Shown piece by piece: positions 11,568-26,500 of a stretch of 64,000 nucleotides of DNA; within the stretch, counting starts at the first letter, position 1; every line of letters starts with the position of its first letter. The notes below the pieces were generated by a model. It saw only the letters and a program-made list of their open reading frames with translations, ran no database searches and was not told the origin of the DNA. The position numbers were made by a program, and so were the translations under genes. The DNA is taken from NCBI GenBank assembly GCA_030142905.1, contig JASJOG010000243.1:402410-466409 (forward strand). The letters run 5' to 3'. This DNA comes from Heliopora coerulea. Taxonomy: Eukaryota; Cnidaria; Anthozoa; Scleralcyonacea; Helioporidae.

Positions 11568-14500
11568 CAAGCCAGCTTTCTCCAGTGTCAAAACCTAAGT
11601 TAACATATAACATCAGAAAGAAGTGACTTTATTTAACAAATTATATTTCCAGGCACAACCCCTTCCTCAGGTATATATGATGGCTATGTGTGTCTATAAG
11701 ATATACATTATATCATGACATATCCACCTGATATCATAAATAGATTGGGCTAAGTATTTCAAGTGCCATTTTCTGTAAACATAAGCAACCTCATTACTAT
11801 AAACTACTGATAAGGGAAATATAAAGTTTATCAAATAATGATCAGGGCTAGATGGAGGCAGACTAGAATAATAAAACAGTACACTTACAGGCTAAACTCA
11901 AAACTATGAAATTTAGAGACATACATTTTTTGCATGTTTGGCTTCATGTATGATTTTTATCTTATGTTACCTCTCCTGTCATTAATGTTATTGGTTACTG
12001 TACTTTATATTTTCTATTAATAGTCTCATTTTATATTTTTGTTCCCAGATTTGGAGGCAAGAATCAAAATTCATGGACCCAAGAAGAAAAAGCAAGCACA
12101 GCTGTCATTTTTGCCTGCAGATAGTATCTCAGGTCATAAAACAGCCAAAGGTGAAAGAAAATATCAATAATGTGTGATTTGTTGTCAAAAACTGTTTCTC
12201 TAAAAGAAAGTTAAAAAATAATGATTTCAATATTTTGAACATTTTCACTTTGATTGTATTCTAAAAAACTGTCTAAATAGTCACACACATATTTAGCAAT
12301 ACCTGGCTTTTCCGAATTGGCATGTGGCAACAACACTATCAAAAATGATCAAAATTAACTACAAACCCAATGATTTGTAGCCAACCAGTCACTCTTGCTT
12401 TTCTCTTCTGACAAGAATCTATTGATTTATGGAACTATTTAATAAAGTAAATTTATTTCTACCCAATACCAGGAGAACAGGTGGCTAGTTGCCAATCACT
12501 TTAAACCATAAGGACTGGTGCTTACATATTTATTACATGTATGGTGCTACAGTGGTGAAACTGTAATGTATTATTTGAGAAAAGTTCAGCTGGAAATAAC
12601 AGAAGGAAAGCAATTAGATGATCAGGTAAAATTAATGCTCACTGATTTTTACAGAGGATAATGAGGAGAAAGGAGGGACAAGTGGGAAAGCAGATTCATC
12701 TGGGCAAGTGGCAGCCACATCCCTTCAAAGTTTTTGTCAGTTGTGCAGTGAGCTTTTTGATGAGCCAAGCTATAATGCAAAGACCAGTATCATAAAAAGA
12801 TTTTTAAATCAAGGTAAACACAATGATGTTACTGCCATTATTTTGTATTGCATAATCCATTAAGGGGCAAGGGTAGACTTTAACATTTCACCCTGGCTAA
12901 TGCCCAATGATTTTAATCCTTGAAGGGATGAGCCCTGCCATTTAATTAGTTAAGTAATATTTAAATCAATCTTTTCTTACCTATCTTTTTGTCATATCTT
13001 ATAGCCTGTTTCCACCTTCTGTTTTGCCATTATCATTTTGCCTAACCTTGTTTCCTTTTTTTCTCTATTTACCTGTCTGTCTCTCTGTCAGCCAGCCAGC
13101 CAGCCCATCCATCTACCTACCTACCACCCAGTCCATCTGTCAATCTAATAACCAGCTGACCAATTGTTGTGCTGGCTGACCCTCTGTACAGTATGTCAAC
13201 CTGTCTATTTTCACCTGTCTTCATGCCTCTCTATCTATCTACCTGACAATGTAAAGTAAAGTACCTTTATCTATACTGGATAACCCTATCAGCTACCGAA
13301 GCTGTTCTCCCTAGAGGTCCAGTGAGGGCCACCTCTCTTGGGTCCAGTGTTAGTGCAGGAGGAAACCAGAGTACCTGGAGGAAACCAGAGTACCTGGAGT
13401 AAACCTGTGATGCCTTGGTAGAGTCAAACTGGGCAACACTCTTCACACATGTGACCAAGGTAACTTTAATCAGATAACTGCACAGAGCTGGAATCAAACT
13501 CTAGTCACAGTGGTGAGAGACACATGTGCTACCACTGTGCCACCAGCACCCCCATCTGCGTTACTTTGTTTGTCTGTCTGTCTGTCTGTCTGTTGTCTTT
13601 CTTTCTTCTTACTTTTTTTTTGGTATCTCAATGCTGACATATTGGTCATATCATTACATTAAACTTCAACATGCTTTAGATTTCCAACATTTTTCAGTGA
13701 GTGACTCACAGCAAGATGTCTACTTGGTTGTAAAGTTACTTCTTCCAGGAGCAGTAAAAAGAGTTTACAATTTGCAGAACAAACAGCTGGTGAAGTTATT
13801 CAGTCAGGTGAGAAATAAGTGAGCCACATTGATCTGTAGAAAGAGATCTGAAGAGAGATTACATGTTGAAACAAACATAAGCACAAGAACAGTGTGAAGG
13901 AATTAAGACAAAGTTAAGAATCTGAAGTGACCAAACAAGTAGAAGTTCTGGTGACAGTATTGCACAATTGAACCAAGGCAAGGAGATTAGCAATGGCTGT
14001 GCTGCTGAAAGACCTAAATTATCTGTTCAAGAGTAAGTTTGGGTTTCATCTTTTTAGATATTTGGCTGTAGCCTGGAAGAAATGATTGCTGATTTGGATA
14101 AGGTTTGTCTGCAAGAAATAATGTGACTACATTCCTCCCTTTCATGTATCCTCTCCTTCAACCTTTTTTTCTTGTGGTCTTCTCTTCCTTCCCTTCCTTC
14201 CTTCTTTCCTTCCTTCCTTCTTTCCTTCCTTCTTTCCTTCCTTCCTTCCTTCCTTCCTTCCTTCCTTCCTTCCTTCTTTCCTTCTTTCTTTCCTTCCTTC
14301 CTTCTTCCCTTCTTTCCTTCTTTCCTTCCTTTCTTCCTTCCTTCCTTCTTTCCTTCCCTCCTTCCTTCCTTCCTCCCTTCCTTCTTCCCTTCCTTCCTTC
14401 CTTCCTTCCTTCCTTCCTTCCTTCCTTCCTTCCTTCCTTTCTTCCTTCCTCCCCTTCCTTCCTTCCTTCCTTCCTTCCTTCCTTCCTTCCTTCCTTCCTT

Positions 14501-17500
14501 CCTTCCTTCCTTCCTTTCTTTCTTCCTTCTTTCCTTCTTTCCTTCCTGCCTTCCTTCCTTCATTCATTCCTTCCTTCCCTCCCTTCCCTCCCTTACTTCT
14601 TCCCCTTCCTTCCTTCTTTCCTTCCTTCCTTCCCTTCCTTTCTTCCTTCCTTCCTTCTTTCCTTCCTTCCTTCCTTCCTTCTTTCCTTCCTTCCTTCCTT
14701 TTCTTCTTTCCTTCTTTCCTTCTTTCCTTTCTTCCTTCCTTCCTTCCTTCCTTCTTCCCTTCTTTCCTTCTTTCCTTCCTTCCTTCCTTCTTTCCTTCCC
14801 TCCTTCCTTCCTTCCTTCCTTCCTCCCTTCCTTCCTTCCTTCCTTCCTTCCTTCCTTCCTTCCTTTCTTCCTTCCTTCCTTCATTCCTTCCTTTCTTCCT
14901 TCCTCCCCTTCCTTCCTTCCTTCCTTCCTTCCTTCCTTCCTTCTTTCCTTCCTTCCTTCTTTCCTTCCTTCCTTCTTTCCTTCCTTCCTTCTTCCCTTCC
15001 TTTCTTCCTTCCTTCCTTCCTTCCTTCCTTCCTTCTTTCCTTCCTTCCTTCTTTCCTTCCTTCCTTCTTCCCTTCCTTTCTTCCTTCCTTCCTTCCTTCC
15101 TTCCTTCCTTCCTTCCTTCCTTCCTTCCTTTCTTCCTTTCTTCCTTCCTTCTTTCCTTCCTTCTTTCCTTACTTCCTTCCTTCCTTTCCTTCCTTCCTTC
15201 CTTCCTTCCTTCCTTCCTTCCTTCTTTCCTTCTTTCTTTCCTTCCTTTCTTCCTTCCTTCCTTCCTTCCTTCCTTCCTTCCTTCTTTCCTTCCTTCCTTC
15301 TTTCCTTCCTTCCTTCTTTCCTTCCTTCCTTCTTCCCTTCCTTTCTTCCTTCCTTCCTTCCTTCCTTCCTTCCTTCTTTCCTTCCTTCCTTCTTTCCTTC
15401 CTTCCTTCTTCCCTTCCTTTCTTCCTTCCTTCCTTCCTTCCTTCCTTCCTTCCTTCCTTCCTTCCTTCCTTCCTTTCTTCCTTTCTTCCTTCCTTCTTTC
15501 CTTCCTTCTTTCCTTACTTCCTTCCTTCCTTTCCTTCCTTCCTTCCTTCCTTCCTTCCTTCCTTCCTTCTTTCCTTCTTTCTTTCCTTCCTTTCTTCCTT
15601 CCTTCCTTCCTTCCTTCCTTCCTTCCTTCCTTCCTTCCTTCCTTCCTTCCTTCCTTCCTTCCTTCCTCCCTTCCTTCCTTCCTTCCTTCCTCCCTCCCTC
15701 CCTCCCTCCCTTCGTCCCTCCCTCCCTCCCTCCCTTCCTCCCTTCTTTTAAAATCTGAAATTCGGACTTTTTTTCATTAATTCTAAGGGTGATGTTTCTG
15801 AAACAGTGCGACGTTTTTTCGAGAACAGCAACGACTGTTTACCTGCTAAGAAAAGTAGTTTGACTTTGCCAGAGGTATGTTGAACTGGTAATGGTTCTTG
15901 CTCGATATTTTTCGCACGCATTCTTGCTGTGTTTTGTTTTTTTTTCCTCTTTAACAGTTAACTCTTTGTTCTCAGGTGGACAGGTTTCTTGATAAAATGT
16001 CTACTCTGACCAAGGAAGACGAGCAGCAAAGAGAGTTGTCCAAAATCACCAAAAGGCAAGCGTTTATTTTATTCCATAAACTTTAATGTGATACAACGTT
16101 TTTGGCCACTGAGAAAAATCGTATTTTATCACACGTAAAAGATGCGATATTTTTAGATGTAAAGATATCTGTTCAACGATCCAATGACAACCCACATAGG
16201 ATATTTTATTAGATCAGTCAGATCCAATGTTTTATAATTTGTCTCTCGGTGGCGGTTTGTTGATTTCAGTTTGTGTTTGCCAGACGTTCATTTTCTGCGA
16301 ACAAAACGAGCTTTTTTGAGAGCAAAACCAGACAAAAACTTTCCAGGTGGCTGATCGTCCTTTTAGACTGTAAGTTAGTGTTAATGAAATAAACAAAATT
16401 AGACATGGGCGTTTGGAGATATGGAATTTACCTTCTCATGTTCAATTTGATATGCCACTCATGACTATGCCAGTTGTGGCAGATCAAACTGAACTCTCGA
16501 AGATAGATTCCATATCTCCGCTCGCCCATGTATTCTCTTTATTTATTATTATTTTATTATAAAATTACATGTATAATTTTTTTTGTTTTGAACACGTACT
16601 GAGTAACATTTTGCTCGTTATTTTAGGTGTACATCAAATGACTTGAAGTATGTTGTTCGTCTAATAAAACATGACCTGAAGATAAACGCTGGAGCCAAAC
16701 ATGTGTAAGTGCAACTTGCAAAAAAAGTACATTTAAATGTTCAAATAAACTAATTCACAATGCCTGTGCCTTGAAAAAACGGAATGCAAATGCAAACATG
16801 CTGTGTCAAATGTAATACAGGCTTTAATCCAAGAACGAATTAAATAAATCAACCAAGTAGATCAGACAAACTATGTAAGAAAGGCAAACACTATGCCAAG
16901 TGTCTGAAGAATCATTCAAATGTAAAAAACAAGGCGCGGAGGTCCAGTGTAGATAGCTTCGATAAAACAGCGGCGTTCTTGAGGTTATACACTATCTATA
17001 TAAAATATAGTAGCATGCTACTAATCTCCGGACGAAGGGCCTTCGCTCGAAACGTCGAGAAGCTTGTTTTCTATATTTTAGATAGTGTATAACCTCAAGA
17101 ACGCCGCTGTAAAAAACAAGCTTTAACCAGAGGTTGGATATGTACTCCAATTCCGACATAAACGCAGCCTTGGTGACTCGTAGTTAGACAGATAGGACTA
17201 CTCTTGAGTATTATTACCCTTTGTCACTTTTCTTCTAAGACTTGAAGCCCTTGATCCAGATGCGTACGCGGCATTCCACGCTTCTCATAACCTTCAAGAT
17301 GTCGTCGAGCGTTGTCTGCAGAAAAACAAAAATGGCGTTCCTGGCTTAACGAGAAAACTGAGCATCAAAACTCGAGTGATGACACCGGTGAAGCCAATGT
17401 TGGTAAGGGACTGCTTTAAAATTTGTAAAATAATGGTACCAGTTGTGACAAGGAAGTGAGAGGTTTTTAAACAGGTGATGTATTTGAGTTGATGAGGAGA

Positions 17501-20500
17501 GAGAAATTGTTCTACGATCAGAGCTTTATCAACTTGTATGCGTTTAAACATGCATCATTCTTTATGGATTTTGGCCCTTCAACCATTTCAGGGTTGTTCT
17601 GTGAAAAGGCGAATGTGATACAAAAACGCGTGTGCAGACATGATATTTTGATGCGTATTCAGTTAGATGACAAAGGTGAGAGCAGTGTTGATAAAGAGAA
17701 CTGGATTTCGATAAGGATGTGGAGGGTACTGAGGGATGTGGAAGGTAATAAAAGGGAGTTTGAGGACACTTGATCGGAATATCGTTTACTACCACTTCTC
17801 GAAGTAAAACGTTTTTTTCGAGTGTTTTTAACATTAAAGAACGATGCGCAGCCGAATGTCTACCTCAAATGCTCAAAATATTTTATTGAACTTCAGGCGA
17901 GGACTGATGTGGAAACCTTTGGACGCCCAGCGGTCAGACGATTATGGGCTCGATTCCTGTATGAAGCTAAAAAATCTTTTCTGGGGATTTGAACTTGACA
18001 AGCGTTCGTGTATTGTCTGTCATAACTCCAAAATCCCACATGTATAACTTTAATGCAGAATACGAAACGCATTTTAAAGGGTCTTACGGTTAATATATAG
18101 CATGTAATAAGCCAGAATGGTCAAGGAACTAACGAACTTACAAGATAAGAAAATGATGTTTCGAGCGAACGGCTTTTGTTGGAGTGATACGGTTTATACA
18201 TAGTTCAACATTGCCGACACAGTACTCTATTTTTATGTCATTGAAGTACACCATGTTTTTAGAGACAAGTGAACGAGGAATACTTTGTGAGGTTGAATGT
18301 TTAGTTTTTGAACCTCAGGTTATACTGTACTTTTACTTGTCCGTGCAGGCAGAAGCTTGTAAGTCGTTTGCATCGGCCATAAAGAAATGTCCTAAGGGAA
18401 TGTTTGCTGAGATTAAATATGATGGAGAACGTGTCCAGGTGTGTAGTGGAATTTTTCTAGGATATTATCTCTTCGTTTTCGTTAATGAAGAGTGTATTAA
18501 ATACAGCTTGTAAATGTAGAAACTCCAGGGGGCCTTGTTAAACCACTCGCCTGCTTTACTCAGGGCAACCTGCTGATTGGTTGTTTTAGCTCAGTATATC
18601 TTAGTTGACCAGTTCACTGGGTCAAACCCTTTTTGAACTACTCGAAGTCCTCTGAAGAAAATATGCAAGTTTCCGTAGCCTTAGAGTGTTCAGAATTTGT
18701 CATGAAAATTTGTGAGGGTCCTGGAATAAGCTAATCTCCTTTGAACAGACGAGATCCTGATCCCGAACCTTAGTTACCGTTCTGACATTTCTTAATCGTA
18801 AAAAGAATGGTCCCCGAAGAAAAACAAGCCTAGGTTTTTTTCTTATTCATTTAATAGGTACATAAAAGTGGGAACGACTTTCAGTTTTTCAGCAGGAGCT
18901 TGAAGCCAGTTATCTCACACAAGGTAATGTGATTACGACAAGAATGAGCAAGTTCTTTGCCACCGATATCTGTGTAACAAATCTCAATTTCAGCTAAAAG
19001 TACTCTTCGAAATCTTTTTTGATTGAAAGGCTTTGTTAGCCCACTCTTTTGGCTGACCTGGAGAGAGAAGTCTACAAACATTGCAGACAGCGGTATACTG
19101 AATGAATATTTGGCATTTACTTCCGACCGCCTGAAATGAGGTTCACATTTGGTTAAGGAAATTTCGTCATGTCATAGTGACACACTCTAGGACCTGATTG
19201 AGACCAATAGTAGAAAGCGCAACTCTTGGGCCTCAGGCTGGAAATCTAACCGACGATCCTGAGAATCTAATGTAAATTAATCTGCCTACTTAACTATGAA
19301 GGACGTTGCCTCGAGCTGAAAACAGCAACATTACGGCTTGGATTTTAAGTTGGGGAGGTCCAATTTACCAGTCCGACATTTTAACCCTTTAACACCCAAT
19401 GTCCGATGCGTCGGACACGTAGGCACAAAAGAACCAGTGAGAGAACAAAAGAAAAACAAAGAGAGAACAAAGAATAAACGAAAAAAATTTAAGACGTTAG
19501 AGGATTAATGACTTAGGTACCTGGAAATGCTTAGGGCAACGTGAAAATATTTTTGGCCAATGTTTTTCTAGGTTTCTGAAATCAAGGAATATTTACCGAA
19601 GGCTTGTCCACATGGTAATGACTTGATCTTGGACAGCGAGGTACGGTGCATTTTTACCCTTGTCTCGATTCCTCCTTTCAATTTTCAACTATGTCGTCTA
19701 CATTGAACGCCAAAGGGTGACTTTCCATGGTCGTTTGTAAACCTTCGACCAATTCATTCGTTCACAATAAAAGACCTCGCTAACTTCATCTAACCTCCGT
19801 AATATTTAGCACAATCTTTTTGCCGCTCCTGGCTCATTTTGATCATACAATCTCAAAAACCGAAGTTTGATTAACTATTCGAAACCTGTCTGGATTCGAG
19901 TGCAGTCATACATCAAAAGTAACAACTTTACCTTCCAAACAAAAGGATCTATTTCTGCTGATTTTCTCCATCCCTTCGTTATCTCCAGAGTTTATTGCTG
20001 CGGTATGTCCTAACAGCGGAACGCCATGGCTAAAGAACTAACGTAAACATCTAGAAAGGAAAGGATTTAAAGCGCAGCCTCGACTATAAACAAGATTGCT
20101 CTGATTTTTAGGTACTCCTCGTTGACCATAAAACTGGAAAGCCCTTACCGTTTGGAACGCTGGGGATACACAAGGTTAGTGGAGAACAAACAGGACCTAG
20201 TTGATTAAAGGGTTATCATCACAATCCTGTCCAGCAGACGGAAAGAGATATTGATCCTGGATAACTGGATGATATAAACTAAAAAGAGTTGTTCGTTCAC
20301 TTATTACCGGTAAATGAAATTTCCAAAATGTTGCCTTGTATTACTTTAATTACTAGTTTTTGATTTCAGAAATCTGCGTTCAAAGATGCGAGTGTTTGCC
20401 TTTTCATTTTCGATTGTCTTCAATTTAACGATGAAAACCTGATGAAAAAGTAAGTAATTTAAATATTACTTGGCACACCACTTCACACCAAACCTCTCCA

Positions 20501-23500
20501 CAACCCAGCCCACCACATTACAGGACACCAATAAGATCACACAACACAACATCACACCACACTACACCACGCTACACCATATCACACTACACCATATCAC
20601 ACCACACCAGACTACACCGCGTTACACTACACCACATCCCACATTACACTACACCACATCCCACCACATTACACTAAACCACACCACATCATACCAAACG
20701 ACACCACACCACCCTACACCATACCACACTACCCTATTTTGCACCACATCACACCACACCACACTACACCATACTACACCACATCACACTGCACCATACC
20801 ACACCACACTATTCTACACCACATCACACCGCACCACACTATAGCACACCACACCACAGTATACCATACTACACCACATACTTCATACCACACCACACTA
20901 TTCTGCACCACAACACACCAAACCACACCACACTGCACTATTTTACTCCACACCATAGCATACCACACTCCATTCTACGCCATATCACTCCACACCACAC
21001 TCAAAACTATACCATACCAATCTCCACCACATCGTGCCGCATTGCACCACACTAAACTACGGTAGACCACATTATACCAGAAATTACTATATTTATTATT
21101 ATCATGTTACCCTCATCGAGACATTACCCCACCTCCACCCTGCTACGTCGCAAACCTAACGCGCTGACTGCTTTCACTTTTTACATTTCATATAATCGAA
21201 ACGACTGTAATATTCACCTTTTTTGCAGACCAATGGAAGAAAGAAGAAAGCTTCTTGAAAGAAATGTGAAAGAAATTCAAAATCACATTATGTTATCTGA
21301 AACAAAACTTATACAGGTACATTCATCAAATTTTCCACAAGTTCCATTTCACAATGTTCTAACCTTACCAAAATGTAATCTGTACTTTGGCAGAATACGA
21401 AAGAATTGTCCAATCTGATGAAGAAGGCGATGGACGAAGGTTTGGAAGGATTGGTTTTGAAAGATCTAAAGGTACCATAAATCTCTACATTGTCTTGGCG
21501 AGGTATCCAGGCTACGGATACTCATGCTTACAATGTTTATGTACGTTATACTACAGCAGCCAAAACTTCTCCTTCCCTGACTATCTATCCATGAAATATT
21601 CAGATTAAAAAATATTATCTCTCCAAATATTTATCCTAGCTCAATTCAGAGAAGGAGATTTAGTGTTAAAAATGTTAACCACGATTATGGTACTTTGCAG
21701 CAAGGTATAACACGCACGAATTATGATTCAGGTGTAAAGCATAAAGAATGCTTGTTTCTTCATGAGAAACTTGATAAAAAGGCTAGTTCTCTCCGCCTTA
21801 TAAGTTCTATTAATGTTTCTTTGCTTTGCTTATTGTAGGGTATTTACGAGCCGGGAAAAAGACATTGGCTTAAGGTATTTAGTTTGATGTTAAAGATAAC
21901 TGGCAGCTTCCACACTGCATTAACATGCATTTAGAGAATTTCTATTTTGGAGCCTTCATTTCATAGATGAAGAAGGATTACTTGGAAGAGGGATCAATGG
22001 CAGACACCGCTGACCTGGTTGTTCTAGGCGCATATTATGGCACCGGTAACAAAGGTTAGTAAGCTGAAGATCCTTTTTGTGCTCTTACGAAATTCACTAA
22101 ACCTGCCAGTTAATTTTGGAAGAGTACTGGATTTTGGCGTAAAATGAAATATCTCCGTGTATGATGTACGAACCTTAATCTAGTCAAATTTGGAAAGAAT
22201 ATGGCAAGTTTTAAAAAGTCCAACCCTTTCCGTTCCGTACCCGATATTTTAATTTTACTTTGGCTAATGCCAGACGATTCACTCGTCAACGGGAGACCTC
22301 CCGGACTGGAAAAGGGTTAAGTGTTCTTCTAGTATAAGATACACTCGTAAAAAAGTAAGGGGACTTTCAAGCCCTTTGGGAAGGTTAAACAACAGGGCGT
22401 AAGTTCATTGTGCGAAACCATGGAGAACTACACAAAGTTTGGGTGTTTCCTCCAGATATAAATTTCAATGTCACTGTAGTGTGTAAAGATTGAGGGAACA
22501 ACATAAGTTGAGGTAACCAACCTCTGAGGAGTTTCCTATCTAGGTGAAAGACTGAGTGTTGCTGTAGTGTGAGAAGACTTAGGGAACAACGTAAGTTGAG
22601 GTAACCAACCTCTGAGGAGTGTCCTATCTAGGTGAAAGACTGAGTGTTATTGTATTGTGAGATAGACTGGGGAAACAACATAAGTTTTTGTAACCAACCT
22701 TAGAGGAGGGTCCTAACTTGGTGATAGTCTGAGTGTTTCTGTAGTGAGAGAACGCTTGTGAAATAACAAAAGTTGAGGTAACCAATCTCTGGGAAGACTT
22801 CGGTTGTCGTTGTTGTACACTGGGTGCTATTTTTATAATTAAACCTTTGGATTACAAAAAACTTTGTTCTATATCATCACCTTACCGTCTTTTCCTGTCC
22901 AAGAACCTTACTGATGTATTACAATCTTTAAGGCGGCATGATGTCTGTATTTTTGATGGGAACCTACAATAAGTACAACAGACGATGGTGCACTGTAGCC
23001 AAGTGTGGCAATGGTCATGACGATAAAACGCTTGAAAGAATCAACAGAGAACTCTCAGTCGTTAAAATCAGTAAGGTACGTCTTCATTATCACCTGTTTG
23101 CGTAAATTATTTTATCGATCTCTTAATCGACATAGAATATTTTAATTAACGCCGTTTATTCATGCCAATTAAAACGGTTTTTTTTTCTTCCTTTAGGACA
23201 GTTCGAAAGTTCCTTCGTGGTTAAACGTCCACAAAACACTCGTTCCTGATTTCGTAGTTTCAGATCCAAAAGTACGAAGGGAACTTGCTTTCAAAACTTT
23301 TAATGATTTCTTTTGTCTTCACTCGTACCACCTCATAATGGTCTGCTTCACTTCGCATCATTTCGAATCACTATTCGTTCTTTAACTTGTACTTCACTTC
23401 ACATCACTTCACTTCGCTACCCATCCCTTTCTTTCTTTATTCTTCCCATTCTTCCCTTTCCTTCCCTACCCTTCCCTCCACTTCACCTTCCTTTTCGTCC

Positions 23501-26500
23501 CTTCCCTTTCTTCCCTTCCCTTTCTTCCCTTCCCTTCTCTCCCCTTTGCTTCCCTCCTCTTCCCTTTGCTTCCCTTCCCTTTCCTTCTCTCCCTTTCCCT
23601 TCTCCTCTTTCCTCCCCTCCCCTTCTCTCCTGTCCCTTCCCCGTCTACTTCCCTTCACTTCAATCCCTACACTCTCCTTTCCTTCCCTTCCTTACCCTCC
23701 TCTTCTTTCTTGTTCCCTTCCTTCCTTTCTCTTCCCTTTCCGTTTCCTTCAGTTCCTTCCGTAGCTGCTTCGCTGCCCTTCACCTCACTTCACATCAATA
23801 AACTTTACAACTCTACTTTTTTTCCTTTAGTCCGTTTCTATCAAAATTTCTTTCCACTTTTATAGAATGCTCCGGTGTGGGAAATCACTGGGGCGGAGTT
23901 CAGCAACTCAACGGTCCATACGGCTGATGGGATATCAATAAGGTTTCCAAGAGTGACAAAAATTCGCGACGATAAAGACTGGAAGACTGCAACTAACCTC
24001 GAGGAACTGAAGGTACAACCTAACAATGTGATGCAACTCATTCAAAGAGCGAGACACGATTATTTGTAGTCTTGATCTTTCTGAGCCCCTTCACCTCTGA
24101 AAAAGACGGACATTTTCCTTCCCTTCCTCCAAACAGCGATTCCTTCTTAGGTACCGACTACTTTGTTGGTCAGTTTTGCGTCGCCGATGTGAGGAACATT
24201 CTGTTCAACCAACTGGTAAAATTCTAACGTATACGTTCGATTTATGAAATAGATGTTTTATACGAGTAAACGTGAATTGAGTCTTCTAGTGTTTTTTTGT
24301 AGAACCTTTTTACCGCATCCAAAGAGACATCAGGTACGTCTTAAACAATGATTCTTCGTGCAAACAGGTTCATGCTAATATATCTAAATTTTAAAGTTTA
24401 AATACCATGGAGTACTCAAAGAATTCGTAAGTCTCTAGTTTTACTAGGTGTAGTCACTTGTTCTGCAATAAAATCGACTTTCACAAACTCAGCCTATCGC
24501 CTGATCACAATCTCACATACCTTGTTTTTAAAGGGGGTCGAATTATCCAGTGTAGTTTGTGTTATACGTTTTACTGTGGGAAACTGACTGTGATTTTAGT
24601 CACAACACACCATGACAATCTTTAGTTCACGCTCAAAAACAACACTAGAGAATCCAGAAAATAGAGTGCTGTGCAAGCAACACTGAAGGAAGTACGAAAA
24701 GTGTAAAAACCGAGAGAACAAAATACCGACGTTTCGGGTGAAACTTCAGTACTGTGTTCTCTAGTTTTTGGCAGAGTACTTACTTTGAACTTTTTCTACA
24801 ACATCAATTAACTCTTTCGTTTACAAACGGAGCACTATCGTTTGGACAACTTCATTATGAAGTCTTTAATTCTCTAAAACCTTCTATTTTCTGCTGCAGA
24901 ATTTACAACTGCAAGTCCCACGAAGTTTTTTGAAATTTCAAAAAATGTTCACACCACGGGAGATGATGATACGGAAATGAAAACAAACAAACTGGGTGAG
25001 AGCACGGAGGCTGGTACCGAGGTTGGGGATGGTGGAGGGAAACAGGCGAAAAAGAGGAAGAATGATGAAACAGAGAATGACGAAGTAGTTAGTAAGAAGG
25101 TAACGGTTGCATATTGTGATTACAATACTTGAGGACAGACTACATCAAATTTAATGATGACTTCTTTTTAGGCGAGATCTACGTGTCAATACGGCTCAAA
25201 GTGCTACCAGAAAAGCCGTAAACATAGGGAGATGTATTACCACGAAAAACAAGAAGAGAAGAAGGAAGAGAATGGGAAGCAGACTGACATGGTCGGCAGT
25301 TTTGGAGCCTGTGTAAATTGGAATTTTTTACCCCTTTTATTGTTCATTACTAGGAAATAAATTCCCATTAGTGTATATGCACGCGAAACTTGTTCATTTG
25401 AGCGAATCGAAAAAACATTGGAACATGGCGGCCAAGGAAAAACTGAGGACCTTAAAATCGCAATTTTGGTCTTCTGTATAATATAAAACAAACTCCGAAA
25501 AGAAGCTTCGTGGTTCCCAAAATATATGTAAAAACACAAGACAAAATTCAGAAGGTAATATTTCGACTATATTACCCAGTCATTGTCAAACCTAGCTTTA
25601 CAATTTTGTCTTGTGTTTTTCGTCATATTTTGGGAAACAAGATGCTTCTTTACGGAGTTTGTTTTATTTTATATTTTGTGTAGTTGTCGCCAGGCATTGG
25701 ATTTTGGACTTGTGATTACGTTTTCTTTGGTGGGGTGTTGTAATGTTCAACTGTCTAAAGCACAGACAAGTACACAAGTTTTCCAGGATAATTCGAAGAG
25801 GAATCAAAGATTTGACCAAATCATGTAGTTCTTCCACTTCAAAAATGATGTAGACGAAATTACAAACTGAAAGATAAGTCTGGTCAACTTTGGTTATAAT
25901 TATTTCTTGTTTCTCCTGTAGACTTTGCCGTCTATCTTTAGGGAAGTTAAATTTTTTATCGGTGATGACGTGTTAGAGAAGAAGAAACTTCAGCGATATA
26001 TTATAGCGTATCTTTTTTGCCCCGTGCATCTTAAAGAAAGCATGTTCGTAGAATTATTCAGATGGATGGAGGTTTTTCTCAATCGTTTATGCTATTGGCT
26101 CAATGCTGGTTTATATTTCGACCTCAGTGGATGGGATGGTTGTATTACTGGTTATTAACAATTTAATAATCTGGTCAAAACATTTTGTCAAAATCTGATG
26201 ATTGACATCTGAACTATTAGTCACAATGTGGTTTTAATTCTATGTTGCAAAAGTTGTACAGTTCTTCTTATTGTTGTTCATGTTGTTACTGTCATTGTCA
26301 TTGTTATTGTTATTGTTATTGTTATATTTCCCGAGATCTGGAAACTGTTCCTTTCCCTTAACTAAAATCGTCCCAGGTATGATGGAGACGTCGTCCCAGT
26401 TTACGATAAAAGTACTGCTACTCATGTAATTACTAACAATAAGGTAGTGAAATTTTTTCAATTATTTTATCTTATCTTCCTTTCCTTTTGCACCTCTGTT

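Noticed and set aside
14054..15758. Very long ORFs on both strands (Phe-Leu-Pro-Ser and Lys-Glu-Gly-Arg repeats, up to about 550 codons)
   Set aside because: Translation of a CCTT microsatellite inside a LIG3 intron; any stop-free tetranucleotide array gives such ORFs.
20470..21065. Thr/His-rich ORFs
   Set aside because: Low-complexity ACACC array in a LIG3 intron.
22446..22815. CRISPR-like array (repeats about 90 bp apart)
   Set aside because: Degenerate contiguous minisatellite without distinct spacers, in an animal intron.
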